Shown: one piece after another, positions 11,937 through 22,754 of the stretch
How the letters are laid out: every line of letters starts with the position of its first letter
Position numbering within the stretch: the stretch's first letter is position 1
Assembly: GCA_034769895.1 (NCBI GenBank)
Contig: CM068372.1
Location: 372,639,258-372,703,257, forward strand
Direction of reading: 5' to 3'
Length of the DNA stretch: 64,000 nt
Origin: Magicicada septendecula
Taxonomy: Eukaryota; Arthropoda; Insecta; Hemiptera; Cicadidae
Program-made: the position numbers and the translations under genes
Notes under the pieces: model-generated
The model's database searches: none
Told to the model about the DNA's origin: nothing
What the model saw: the letters and a program-made list of their open reading frames with translations, nothing else

Positions 11937-13535
11937 CTGTAACAAACATTGATTACAATCAGTTGATGCCAATAACTAAAACTGATATATCAATGATTAT
12001 AATAAATTCTACCCATAAGTATGTGTAATTAAGTTTACCAATGAACACAGTTTTGAAAGTTGTATTACATTTTAGTTTGTAACGGGGCGGAAAAAGGGGC
12101 TTTTTATTTTATTAACAATTTGGGTTCATTTTATTAAAATATTCATAATTCATCTTTCATATGTGTGGCCAGTCCCCGGTTGAGTCTAACGCGTAGTTTC
12201 GAACAAAGGAACTGGGATGAAACATTTGCAAAGGAATGTGCCAGTCGTCGATTCTTAGAACTTTGCGGCTGTGTGACACCAGCGCACAAACGCGCAACCA
12301 CCAGCAGATGCGCAGACCGACGCCAAGTTAGAAAAGCAGTATGGCTTGAAGACTCTATTTTTTCGCCTCGTGGTCTGAGCTGACAGAAATGAAAGTTAAG
12401 TCCAGCCCACAATTGTGACGTCGGCCAGTGCCCACCACATATCGTCAACGTCAAAAACACGAAAAAACCATGTGTTGAATGTGTCACCGCTATGACTACC
12501 AAATAGAAGGCATTGCTTTCCGCCTTGTCGTATAATTAAAAGTGTAAGAGTCTTGGTGGACGCTCTCCCCAGTTCTCGCACCGACACATACCTGGGCAGG
12601 TAGTCAGTCAACGGGGCTCATCTATAAAAGTCAATATGTAGTAAAAGTGTGCGCAGTTTTTCAAAAAATGTGGAAGTAATAACAGTTTTCTTTTAAAGGG
12701 TAGTAGTGAGACCCATGTCATAGTAAGAATGAACTAATAACTTATTTCGGATACATACAATGAACTAATAAGTGCGGAACCACGAGGTCGGCGAGGGGGT
12801 TACGTAAAGTAATTCAACATGTCAATTAAATAAAAGGGGTTTGGTTTTGTAATAGTGTGAATGTGTGTATGTTGGCAGACTGGGCTGTCTGTTTATAATA
12901 AGGTAAGATGTCTTAAATAAGTTAATTGGTACCAGACTATGTTTCAACTATTTAAAGAAATTTGTATTCAATTTAAAATTTGACTAGAAATACTAGATTG
13001 TTTTTTAAAGATACAGGAATAACTAAAGGATAATTGATATAGAAAAATTTAAATAAAAAATAAATTTTAATTAATTTCTCTTCACAAAAAGCGAGTTGCG
13101 TAAGTTATTCACATAACCTGTAAACCACTCTTGCATCTTGACGTTCGTGTGACGGATCCTGGGATGAGGGCATAAAATAAGTTAGGTGAAAATATAATTT
13201 TATTTATATTTGTAGGTAATAATATTATCACAAGTTTTCATAAAATCTACACACTTTAACATAACACAATGGTGATGTTACACTTAGTATCTCACATATT
13301 TTGTATGGTGTAAGTGTTCCCCTCAGTCCGTTGTACACTACTGATGAAACACTGTCACAGTTGACGCTCTGCCATCCCGTATTCAATTGTAAGCATTCTA
13401 CTGCTTTATTCAGGCTGATCTAGTAAAATAGCCTAATTCATTCACTAGATAAATTTTATAAGTTCTTTATTTTGCTGGTCTGTTAAAATTTAAAATTTTT
13501 CTTTCATTTCATGTACATATTGACTGTACAAACTA
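11937..13535. other. ING3 intron 2, left part, with a GC-rich block
   Basis: 12078-12615 is clearly GC-richer than the rest of the intron. It contains open frames on both strands with no recognisable domain. It may be an inserted repeat or LTR, but I found no boundaries. The flanks are AT-rich with nothing recognisable. Confidence 0.45.
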
Positions 13536-13784
13536 CAGTAGAGTGATCTGATCCGATATCTTGCCCCCTACAGACTATTGTACATCTTACTTGACTGTTA
13601 ATTTGCTGTTCACAATTGTATAGTCTACACTAGATCTTAACCCTGTTGTGAATCAAGAAAATTTGTTAAACAACTCATTTCCTAAAAAATTAAGGTTATT
13701 GAAAGTAACACAGTCCTGCACGAATTTCCCATTGTTGTTACACGTATCTTCTCCACATCGACTATTAATTTTACAATTAGTATC
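13536..13784 (-). pseudogene. LINE endonuclease fragment (RTE-like)
   Basis: Read on the minus strand this gives GEDTCNNNGKFVQDC, then FNNLNFLGNELFNKF, then RSSVDYTIVNSKL, then SDQITLL. These follow the order of the C-terminal half of apurinic-type LINE endonucleases (NNNG, then C..NNL, then TFF, then SxxDYxxV, then SDHxLV). At least three in-frame stops break it, and the catalytic SDH is SDQ. It is a short dead fragment inside ING3 intron 2. Confidence 0.6.
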
Positions 13785-14143
13785 TTCCTGACCAGATTAT
13801 TTGTGTTACACTTATTCAGAACAATTCATAATTTGTCAGAACCTTTCCATCTTTTTTCCTAATGTCATATTACTTTCATACAACCTTTCTGGAAACAATA
13901 AAGAGACACTTGAGTTAAGTTTTATTACGAGATTTCTGCAGAGCTCAGAAACAGCACAGGAAAAACATCTGTATGATCTCTTGTGAAACCAAGTGATAAC
14001 TGTTTACTTTCCATTAGGTTTACTGTTAATTAAACAAATGATTCTATAAAATTATTATCAACTCAACACAAACTTGTTTACATCTTCCTATTACTCATGC
14101 TTATCACATCTCTTTTCCGCATACACTCACAGAGTTTACTTAC

Positions 14144-14215
14144 TTTGTACTTGTAAATCCATTTCTCTCATTTCAGTAAATCTGTCTCGCAATTCTTGCG
14201 GCAAATGTTCTATCA
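14144..14215 (-). CDS. ING3: ING3 exon 2
   Basis: This 72-nt exon encodes IEHLPQELRDRFTEMREMDL followed by QVQ. Human ING3 has IEQLPMDLRDRFTEMREMDL at the same place. The acceptor follows TTTTGTTTTAG, and the donor is A|GTAAGTA. Phase 1 at both ends: the first two bases complete the Met codon begun in exon 1, and the last base begins the Asn codon finished in exon 3. It is the most conserved block of ING3 in this window. Confidence 0.95.
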
Positions 14216-15046
14216 CTAAAACAAAATAACACACATTATTATATACACAGATAATTAATATCTCACACACACAATAATAATTATTAAATGTGATTTCACT
14301 AATAGTGGACTCATAACATACATAAGCTAAAAAAAAAGACTGTTAAAAAGCATACTGATATACAGCAGAATGAAAACATGGAGTGACATGTGGTTGTAAG
14401 GAGTTTAAAATTTAAACTAAATACTTTTTTCTGAACCTGAAAAGTTCTTAAACTGGTATCTCCAATACATCTACAAAGTTACAATATAATGGAGATTATG
14501 ATTTAAATTTTTTAGGTGTATTCTCTATTATTCAATGTTGTCTTAAAATTTAAAAAAACACTATTAGTATACTAAAATTTAATGTAAAACTTGATAACGG
14601 GGAGTTGTCTTTATACTTGGAAGTGGAGGAAAATATTATGTTTCACAGTTTAAATAAACCAAATACATCATTAAAATAAAATCATTTAGGAAATGTGAAA
14701 AATTATATTTGTTTCTGTGGTTCACTTGTAATGTTTGCTTTATTTGGATGTTTTCATCTCTTGTTTTAGTTGCCTGTTTCATCTCTTGTATATTTTTTTA
14801 TGTAATGTTGCATATATAATATAATTTTTTTTTAAATAAATGAAATACACTATCTGGTTAGGTTGCACTCAGATGAGGAGGTGGCAAAAACTTGTGTGAA
14901 ACTTTGACAGCTGTGAATGATGCAAAATGTTTGGTTAAACAGTAACAAAATGTGAAGGTATGATGCCAGAAAACCAGGATGTAGTTGTGGTAATTAAAGA
15001 AAACGTGAATGAAATGCCTTTGAAAATATAATGAAGTATAACACGC
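14216..15046. other. ING3 intron 1, start, no gene seen
   Basis: AT-rich sequence with A and T runs. No recognisable element or gene was found. Confidence 0.5.
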
Positions 15047-15054
15047 AGTGCGTG

Positions 15055-15499
15055 CAGTGGCAGATTTATTCATAGGCAAAGTAGGCAATTCCCTATGGGC
15101 GGCAAAATTTGAGAAGCAAATTTTTGAAAGGTGAAATTTGACAACCGTTATGTTGATTTTATACCTAAAAGATGTTTGAAATGCCGCTCCATTTCGTCCC
15201 AATATAAGAAACTTAGAAATATATCTTTAGTAACTAGGCCTATTACATAAAGAAAAATAGTTGTCATTTACTTCTGATATGTATATGAAGTATATCGTTT
15301 TACATTATGTAAATTGTTCTATACAAATGTATTAAGAAAAATTGGGAAGAAAATATTATATAAAGAACAAATTTTAGGGTAACTGAAAATATGAAGGATT
15401 GAATTAAACCCATAAACGCACCCCTTCCCCAACAGAGATTTGTGGGAGGGCAGCAAATTTATACTGCCTACGAGCAAAAAAATGGTAAATCTGCCCCTG
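15055..15499. mobile_element. Non-autonomous hAT transposon (MITE)
   Basis: It starts CAGTGGCAGATTTATT and ends with the complement of CAGGGGCAGATTTACC, imperfect 16-bp terminal inverted repeats of the common hAT CAGNGGC type. It is flanked by 8-bp target duplications, AGTGCGTG at 15047-15054 and AGTGTGTG at 15500-15507 (7 of 8). The interior has no transposase. Confidence 0.75.
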
Positions 15500-15762
15500 A
15501 GTGTGTGTGCTGCCTGCAGCATTTACTTGCATGGTCAAAGAAGATGGAAACGATGTACAAAAACTGCGAGCCACATAAAGAAGCATGGATATGTCTAATG
15601 AGGCAAATGAAAACAACTATAATTGGATAATCAACTAAACTTGTAACTTGTGGATCATCTCAGTTAAAGAATTAAGAAAAAAAAAGACAGGCAGGACAGA
15701 CATTTAATTCTGTCCAGCGGAATGTTTAGCTAGGCGAGAAGACAGCAGGTGGTCACGAAAGT

Positions 15763-16717
15763 TGCCAACAGAAGTATAATAGTCATAACAATGGCCCTTT
15801 ATATACTGTTTCCGTTCTTAACTTAATCCTGATGTAAACACACCCACGTACAAATTTGAAACGCTATTGGTCAGGGGCGTTGACACTCTTCTCACAGTCA
15901 TGCAAGAGTTATCTTGTCCCTTAAATAGGGGCACGTCGTATTAAGACTTCCTCCTTATCACTGCATTCTGAATCGTATTGAATTAATATGGAGCCAGTTG
16001 ACAGAATATGTTGCCCGCCACAACACAACATTAGCTGTTTGACATAAAAGAATTTATTGAGAAGGTGGTAAATAAAACAACGGCGGCATATAATCAAGTA
16101 AGATGATAAGCTATGGCAACTGGCTCACATTACCAACGTCGTTGTGGACAATGAACAATCTCATCAATAATAACACTGACTCAAATGATGACACAAGTTC
16201 AGACTTAGATATGGAAGACATTGAATTTACTCTCTGACAACTGATAGCATTCAGTACAGTGGTAATTATCACAGCCTCTATTTTCATTTTAAATAAACTT
16301 TACTTTTTTGTTTGTTGCAATATTTAAACGGTTAATGAAAAAAGCCATTAACTGGTGTTATAAAATGTTTCACTGTCGGCCTGACACTGTCACACAAATT
16401 TTACTTTGGACAGGACGATTTATTACAATTTACTGTGTTTATACAGTATCAATATTATATGTACCCTGGCTGTACTCCTTCTGTCACTGACATGCCTCTA
16501 ATTCTAGTAGCAAATAGCGTTTCAAATGTGCCATGCCTGTTTGTTTACATCAGGATTAAGCTAAGAACGGAAACAGTATAGTTGCCAGATTGGATACCAA
16601 CAGAAGTACAATAGTCACAACAGTGGCCCTTTATAGTAGTTGTCAGATTGGATACCAACAGAAGTACAATAGTCACAACAATGGCCCTTTATAGTAGTCG
16701 TCAGATTGGATACCAAC
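15763..16717 (+). repeat. 58-bp minisatellite (left part, interrupted)
   Basis: The unit begins GTTGCCAGATTGGATACCAA and ends GGCCCTTTATAGTA. A partial unit lies at 15763-15804, and about 2.3 units at 16581-16717, separated by a TIR element. The array resumes at 22269-22365 on the far side of the BEL/Pao element. Confidence 0.85.
15805..16577. mobile_element. Unclassified TIR DNA transposon inserted in the minisatellite
   Basis: It begins ACTGTTTCCGTTCTTAACTT, and the reverse complement of the right end begins ACTGTTTCCGTTCTTAGCTT. The inverted repeats run about 39 bases with one mismatch, then continue imperfectly to a shared TTTGAAACGCTATT. Each end abuts TATA, so the target is TA or TATA. 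The interior (15880-16500) shows a short acidic SDNDDTSSDLDMEDIE-like stretch, but no transposase core I recognise. Confidence 0.65.
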
Positions 16718-17151
16718 TGATGCGTGCTTAATGCTCTCGAGATTTTCTTGAGTTAGTGTAGCAAGCTGAATGATGCTGGTAGGAAGTCAGAATAATGTTT
16801 TTGAATGAATTAGTGGACTGTAAATTTAGATTTAAGTAACGTTTATTTGAACATTATTCAGAAGCGCAGGTCCATGCAATTACGTCAGGCGTTCATAGCC
16901 AAAATACAAGGTACGGCGCAGATTGCCAGGCTACATAATGTGAAGCATTGAAAAGAGATCGAATAATAAGTACATTAGTAAATTTAGATGCCGCGGCTAG
17001 CGAGAAAGGAAGGGTTCAAACGCACAGCTTGAAGGTTAAGTGATGACTGAATAAACGCAGTGGTGAGTCCACACGTGCAGCACCGCTATGGATGACGTAA
17101 GTGCGCTGAGCTGATTGCGCGTGAGCAAGTACAAGGTACAATGTATTAACA
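16718..17151 (-). repeat. BEL/Pao 3' LTR
   Basis: 434 bp, beginning TGATGCGTGC and ending TATTAACA in plus orientation. A purine-rich tract, GAGGCGGGCAG on the minus strand (17154-17164), lies next to it and is a good polypurine tract. Confidence 0.9.
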
Positions 17152-17965
17152 TACTGCCCGCCTCAAAATCGGCGATTTTGACATAGTTTGCAGTAAAAAA
17201 AAAAGAACAAGTTATTTAGCACATACAAGTATACATGAATAAGTTGCACATCTACGAGATGCGACAATACATGGTACATGAATATTGGCAAAAATACAAA
17301 TATAATATAAACAAGTGTAAATACATCATTAATCAATGCTCCATAAGTAATATGTAACAATAGTCCAAGACTTGAATATGCGATAAAACATAATAAGAAT
17401 AATAACAATAATACATGGCAATAAGGACATCGTAGGTGGCATGGCACAATCGTTAAAGAAATACAACAAATTTAAAAATAACAGCGTGACACTTAGCGTA
17501 TAATAAGCAGTATTACACAATAATACAAGGCAATATACCTGAAAAATTCACTATGATAATATACGATAGAAATATACCACAAATCTCGATAATAATATAC
17601 AATAAAAAATATACCCAAAAAATTTAGTATAATAATATACAATTAAAATACCCAAAAAATTTAGTAATAATATACCATAAAAATACCCAAAAAATTTCTA
17701 TAATAATATACACTGCACCACACAGAACACCATAATTGACATCACACTAAGAAAAAGAAAAACGTTTAAATGTTCACCAATGCACCGCTACATGGCGTCC
17801 ATTAAATGATACAATAAATACAAGTGCATAAATAGGTATACATTACATAAGTAACATAAGTTACATAACATAAGTTACATAAGCAACATTGTACTCAGTA
17901 AAATGTGCATGGTAGAGCATGTGCTCGACCGGCAATGTCCCGGGCATGAAGCACCGAGACGTCAA
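17152..17965 (-). other. BEL/Pao 3' untranslated region with short tandem repeats
   Basis: There is no coding sequence. 17545-17712 carries about four imperfect copies of a 35-50 bp unit with ATAATATACAATAAAAATA and CCCAAAAAATTTAGTA. 17845-17890 has ACATAAGTT repeats. Confidence 0.6.
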
Positions 17966-20900
17966 TCAGTCTGATGCCACCGGAAGTGGGCACAGCTTAT
18001 GAATAGGTCTGCGCAGAATGCCGTTAGCAGTACGGACGTCTGCGACATGTATTAACGAATCCTGCCCTAAATATGTCTGAGTGACAATACCGCGTTTCCA
18101 CAGCAATGGTGGGGTATTGTCATCTAAGATAAGGACTAGCTGTCCTATAGATAAATTTTTAGACTGCCTATTCCACTTATTTCTCTGCTGCAGCTGGTGC
18201 AGATAGTCTCTAGACCAACTCTTCCAAATAGAACGAGTAAAACCTTGCAAAAGCTGCCATCTCCCCAAGCGACCCACATTTGTATCCGAGTAATCGGGTT
18301 CCGGTAGCGCGGTAAGGGGGGAGCCAACCAAAAAGTGAGCTGGAGTCAACGGCTCGGGATCCCCGGCGTCATTTGAGATGGGTAACAAGGGACGCAAGTT
18401 CAAACAGGCTTCAACTTGGGTCAAGACAGTGGAGAACTCTTCGAAGTTCAGGAGCGTGTTGCCTATAATGCGCCACAAATGGAACTTAACGCTCTTGACG
18501 CCACTCTCCCACAGACCACCAAAATGGGGGGCTGAGGGAGGTATGAACGACCACTTAATTCCGCGTGGACTGGCGAAGTCTTGAGCGGCCCTTTGAAATT
18601 CGTCCTGCTGGAAGAGCTTGTTTAGCTGGTGTAATATAGTGCCAGCCCGACGGAAGTTAGTACCGTTATCGGAGAATATTTGTTCGGGGATGCCCCTCTG
18701 GGACATGAAACGTTTCAAGGCAGCCAAAAATGCGTCTGCCGACAAATCTGAAACCAATTCAAGGTGAATAGCCTTGGTGGACAAGCATATGAAAAGAGAA
18801 ATATAGGCCTTAGTAAAAGATCTGGACCACTGCCCGCCCTGACGTAACAACATAGGACCAGCGTAATCGACGGCGCGTTGCGAAAATGACTTGGAGGGAG
18901 TGACCCTTGGCGCAGGTAATTGACCTAACAGTTGGCGTGAACCAGTATAATCTTTGTGCAAAGACTGGTTTTGCCTAGACTTAAGTTCAAGGGTTTGAAA
19001 CCTACGAACCGCTCTGGTAAGGGAATCGCCGAGGCATTCTGTAGTGCGGGGTAGCGACACAACAAACCTACCACTATCGTTACGATAGGTGTTTGCGAGG
19101 AAGTGATTTTCACACTCCGAATCCGCATCTGAAGGAGTACGGCATGAAACATCCTCCAATTTCCAGAAGGCCTTGAGTTGCGATGAGATAGCATTATTGT
19201 CGTCGAGGGCAATGAATGAAGAGACCGGTTTAGTCATGTCTACGTTGAAGGGTAGATTCCCAGCGAGTATAAACCTTAGCTTAGTTTCCTGGACTGTCGG
19301 AAAATGTGGACTTTGAACAAATTTAGTCGGCTCAATTAACTGCAAAAAATATTGTTCCCCAAGTGATATGTCAATTTGTGACGAAGTATTAAATTGCGGG
19401 TCAGCTAAAAATATCCCCCTTGGAATTTTCAACGAAGCGATGTCAAAGGATTCTGTTGGAAGATTATTTGTGATTCTGGCCAGAACAGCGCAGTGGACAT
19501 TTAGAGTGAAGTCCTTATAACGTGAGTTTAAGCGCACGCGCGTGCTAAAATTGGCCTGACATGATGAGTTGTTTATACCCGTGATAGGCAGCTCGGATTT
19601 GTTTAGTTTTAGGCCCATGCGGCGGGCGAAACCCATGGTACAAAAATTAGCTTGCGACCCTGAATCCAGCAGGATTCTTACCGGGCGCCTTTTACCGGCA
19701 TGATCGGTAGTAGTGCATACGGCGGTGGACAATAAAATTGATTTATTCGTCTGTAGCTTCAGAGAACATTGCTTATTGTTCCGGTTGCTCGACTGATTTA
19801 TCGAGGCATGAAGCATAGTGTGGTGCCTTTTCGAGAATGCCTTGCATGAAAATTTAGAAGGGCAACGCGAGCTGTCATGGCCCGACCGTGTACAATTCAG
19901 GCAGAGTTTATTATGTATTAACACTTCTCTCCGTTGTATAGGTTGTAGGGCTATAAATTGCGGGCATTCAAGCAGTTTGTGATTACCACGACACAGCTGA
20001 CAAAATTTATTGTTTGGCTGAGTGTGCACTAGTGACCCAGTGAACTCCGCGCATTTAGTTGATTTGCGATAAGAAGCATTATCGCTAACCTGTTTGACGC
20101 CAGACGAACCAGTCGGTACACTTATGTTTTGTAACAGCTGACGTCTTGAATTTAAAAACTTAATAAAATTATCGTAAATCGAAAGTTGTTTTTCGCCTAA
20201 AGTTTCCTTCCACAACCTGCACGTATGCTCGTCAAGTTTTTGGGCGAGAAAATGAACAAAAATAAGCTCAAACGTATTTACTGAAAGTTTCAATGAGTTC
20301 AGCGCATTTATATTGGCGGTGAGCTCATCTATAAATTTAGAAATGCTGAGCACGGACTCACGTTGAATGTGCCTCATGCCCAGGACGTTTGCTGCATGAT
20401 AAGTGGTTACAATTAATTTACTGTCATAGCGGGCCTTTAACAAATCAATGGCCACTGTGTAATTTTCGTGCGTGATAGGAAGCGATTTTATGACATTCAG
20501 CGCCTCGTCTTTAAATGATAAGTGCAAATAGTGTAGCTTTTGGATGCCAGTCAGGTCCGTTCGGACATGAACTAACTCCAAAAACATGTTGTAAAAGTGT
20601 TGCCACTCAATTATATCACCTGCGAAACAGGGTAACTTAATCGGTTGCAACTGAATGGGAGGCGTACTGAATGTAACTACCTCGAATGGACTTGCTGCCT
20701 TCCTGCTCATCTCCTCAGCATGGTCTATTAAATTTTGCAGCTTGCATTCTATGCTGCATAAGTCGTCTTCGGTCTGAACCCTATCGCTCGCGGAAGCAAA
20801 ATCGGAGTCCTCAGACTCGATTTGTGTTTGGATCTCATCATATTTAGCTGATAGCTCCACAAGGTGACGAAGCTTTATTGTTAGTGCATGATGGTCACGC

Positions 20901-21088
20901 GTATCATGATCGAAATTGTCGGCATTTGTATTTATGCGCGATATAGAGGCCTTGATTGTGCCACGTTTCTTGATCAGTGCCTTCATATCCGTCATGATTG
21001 GGTATGAGAGAAAAAAGAAAAAATTTAAATGATGATACAAAGACCAAGTTAATGCAACGCGATGAGCAAGACCAGGCAGGAAGTCCAA
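17966..21088 (-). CDS. BEL/Pao Gag-protease-integrase polyprotein lacking RT/RNase H
   Basis: The frame is 1040 codons and uninterrupted. The more likely start is Met32 (position 20995, MTDMKALIKKRG), since residues 1-31 are hydrophobic and not Gag-like. In order: a DUF1759-type Gag region with a coiled start (about 32-330), two zinc-binding knuckles (C363-x2-C366 ending at C375, and CLNCTRSGHDSSRC at 396-409), an aspartic protease with LLDSGSQANF (D475), and a spacer. At about residue 715 the sequence passes straight from HKDYT to GSRQLLGQLPAPRVTPSKSF. In complete BEL polyproteins the RT, RNase H and integrase zinc domain lie between these. The integrase core follows with D741, D807 (FSDNGTNF) and E861 (GLWESGVK), then a DUF5641-like tail. 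The in-frame deletion keeps Gag, protease and integrase open. Confidence 0.92.
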   Translation of the reverse strand: MDFLPGLAHRVALTWSLYHHLNFFFFLSYPIMTDMKALIKKRGTIKASISRINTNADNFDHDTRDHHALTIKLRHLVELSAKYDEIQTQIESEDSDFASASDRVQTEDDLCSIECKLQNLIDHAEEMSRKAASPFEVVTFSTPPIQLQPIKLPCFAGDIIEWQHFYNMFLELVHVRTDLTGIQKLHYLHLSFKDEALNVIKSLPITHENYTVAIDLLKARYDSKLIVTTYHAANVLGMRHIQRESVLSISKFIDELTANINALNSLKLSVNTFELIFVHFLAQKLDEHTCRLWKETLGEKQLSIYDNFIKFLNSRRQLLQNISVPTGSSGVKQVSDNASYRKSTKCAEFTGSLVHTQPNNKFCQLCRGNHKLLECPQFIALQPIQRREVLIHNKLCLNCTRSGHDSSRCPSKFSCKAFSKRHHTMLHASINQSSNRNNKQCSLKLQTNKSILLSTAVCTTTDHAGKRRPVRILLDSGSQANFCTMGFARRMGLKLNKSELPITGINNSSCQANFSTRVRLNSRYKDFTLNVHCAVLARITNNLPTESFDIASLKIPRGIFLADPQFNTSSQIDISLGEQYFLQLIEPTKFVQSPHFPTVQETKLRFILAGNLPFNVDMTKPVSSFIALDDNNAISSQLKAFWKLEDVSCRTPSDADSECENHFLANTYRNDSGRFVVSLPRTTECLGDSLTRAVRRFQTLELKSRQNQSLHKDYTGSRQLLGQLPAPRVTPSKSFSQRAVDYAGPMLLRQGGQWSRSFTKAYISLFICLSTKAIHLELVSDLSADAFLAALKRFMSQRGIPEQIFSDNGTNFRRAGTILHQLNKLFQQDEFQRAAQDFASPRGIKWSFIPPSAPHFGGLWESGVKSVKFHLWRIIGNTLLNFEEFSTVLTQVEACLNLRPLLPISNDAGDPEPLTPAHFLVGSPLTALPEPDYSDTNVGRLGRWQLLQGFTRSIWKSWSRDYLHQLQQRNKWNRQSKNLSIGQLVLILDDNTPPLLWKRGIVTQTYLGQDSLIHVADVRTANGILRRPIHKLCPLPVASD

Positions 21089-21814
21089 ATTATAAAGTCA
21101 CGCAACGACACGGTAATACTTACTTAACACATCTTAAACTAAATTTATGTGACAATAAATTCTGAATTAGGCAGTACAAAAAATATAGCAGTAATCATTA
21201 ATGACATGAGTGCTGTTTGAAAAGATATGACTTACAAGTAAAGAAAATATTAGTTGAGTTCGCAAAAAATTATAAGTTCATATTCAAATTATTGAAAAAT
21301 ATTTTAAATTATTAAATTATATTATTATTTCAATACTGCTTTGTTTATTTTAATGGCATTGAGAAAAAATATGCGAATCATGCAAGTTGAAACTAATATA
21401 AGACATGAGTTCATAGTCAGTTGAAATGGTACTTATCGGCATGTTCTAGAAGGCATCGAAAGCTTGTCGGGACCTTCGTAGTCGTGTCAGGTACCCAAGA
21501 ATGGATTATGTAGGCATGGTTGCTGCCTGTCCGGTGATGTCCGATGCGGTCGAATTCTGTCTAGATAGGCTGCTCTGGATTTTCCCACATGCTGAATGCT
21601 GCTAGATGCTCATATGCTTCAATGATGATTCCAATGTTCCGGATGGCGAGATATGACGTCCCCAAGTTGTGTGATACGAATCCCAGATGTAGGTGCTAAT
21701 TAACGAGTTGCTGAAATTAAATTATGAAGAAAAAAGAAATGCTGATAGGCGTGCTTAATGCACTAAACCATGAGACGAATTGTCCATGGATTTAGTCACG
21801 TCCGTGAAATACAT
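21089..21814 (-). other. BEL/Pao 5' leader
   Basis: Untranslated leader between the primer binding site and the polyprotein. It is AT-rich at 21120-21400. No other gene was seen. Confidence 0.55.
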
Positions 21815-21832
21815 ATCCGGCCCGGAGGACCA
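21815..21832 (-). other. BEL/Pao primer binding site, tRNA-Tyr-like
   Basis: Two bases inside the 5' LTR, the minus strand reads TGGTCCTCCGGGCCGGAT. It is complementary, with about two mismatches, to the 3' end of animal tRNA-Tyr as I remember it (ATCCGGCTCGAAGGACCA). The location and TGG start are as expected for a primer site; the tRNA identity is inferred. Confidence 0.6.
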
Positions 21833-21834
21833 TA

Positions 21835-22268
21835 TGATGCGTGCTTAACGCTCTCGAGATTTTCTTGAGTTAGTGTAGCAAGCTGAATGATGGTGGTAGG
21901 AAGTCAGAATAATGTTTTTGAATGAATTAGTGGACTGTAAATTTAGATTTAAGTAACGTTTATTTGAACATTATTCAGAAGCGCAGGCCCACGCAATTAC
22001 GTCAGGCGTTCATAGCCAAAATACAAGGTACGGCGTAGATTGCCAGGCTACATAATGTGTAGCATTGAAAAGAGATCGAATAATAAGTACATTAGTAAAT
22101 TTAGATGCCGCGGCTAGCGAGAAAGGAAGGGTGCAAACGCACAGCTTGAAGGTTGAGTGATGACTGAATAAACGCAGTGGTGAGTCCACACGTGCAGCAC
22201 CGCTACGGATGACGTAAGTGCGCTGGGCTGATTGCGCGTGAGCAAGTACAAGGTACAATGTATTAACA
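21835..22268 (-). repeat. BEL/Pao 5' LTR
   Basis: 434 bp and the same length as its partner, with about ten single-base differences and no indels noticed. It drives minus-strand transcription toward 17.0 kb, the same direction as ING3. Confidence 0.9.
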
Positions 22269-22365
22269 CCAACAGAAGTACAATAGTCACAACAATGGCC
22301 CTTTATAGTAGTTGCCAGATTGGATACCAACAGAAGTATAATAGTCACAACAATGGCCCTTTAAA
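22269..22365 (+). repeat. 58-bp minisatellite (right part)
   Basis: About 1.7 units, starting with the duplicated CCAAC target and ending GGCCCTTTAAAAG. It continues the array cut by the BEL/Pao insertion. Confidence 0.85.
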
Positions 22366-22754
22366 AGATAGAGGAGTGATCAAATAAAGTACTAGAATAT
22401 AGAATAGCCAACAATCAATGGAGAATGAGTGGGAAAGTGCTTGCTAAGTGGTGCTGCTGATAATCATACACACACACAGCATATGAATGTACAAATGTAA
22501 TGAGCGAGAAACTGCGTTTTCTAATCTACTATAATTTAATAAATAATTCTGTATTCAGTTTTTGATTTTGGCTGCTTCTATGAAAACACTAGAAGCAGTT
22601 ACAGTACAAGATCATTCTTACACAAAACATTATACACATTTTAAGTAGTGACCGCTATATTCTGAGCTTCAGTTGAGGATGCGCAAAAATCGACAAATGT
22701 AAGGCCGCCATATGTACAATCAAGTTCGTATGGTAGAGGGTCAGCGGGTGTTCA
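22366..22754. other. ING3 intron 1, no gene seen
   Basis: AT-rich sequence with nothing recognised. The last part may be the non-coding flank of the Merlin relic. Confidence 0.4.

Larger units (their letters stand above)
16718..22268 (-). mobile_element. BEL/Pao LTR retrotransposon, complete ends, RT-deleted
   Basis: Two 434-bp LTRs (16718-17151 and 21835-22268) bound an internal region with one long minus-strand ORF. A 5-bp target duplication CCAAC lies at 16713-16717 and 22269-22273. The insertion split a 58-bp minisatellite unit in ING3 intron 1. The LTRs differ at roughly ten positions by eye, so the insertion is not brand new. The coding region lacks RT and RNase H, so the copy must have relied on enzymes supplied in trans. 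Confidence 0.92.

Noticed and set aside
12143-12611. 119-codon and 71-codon minus-strand frames in ING3 intron 2
   Set aside because: They are within a GC-rich patch, have no domain and overlap each other. More likely an inserted repeat than a nested gene.
17545-17712. CRISPR-like array
   Set aside because: Repeats are imperfect, AT-rich, without unique spacers, in a eukaryotic retrotransposon UTR.
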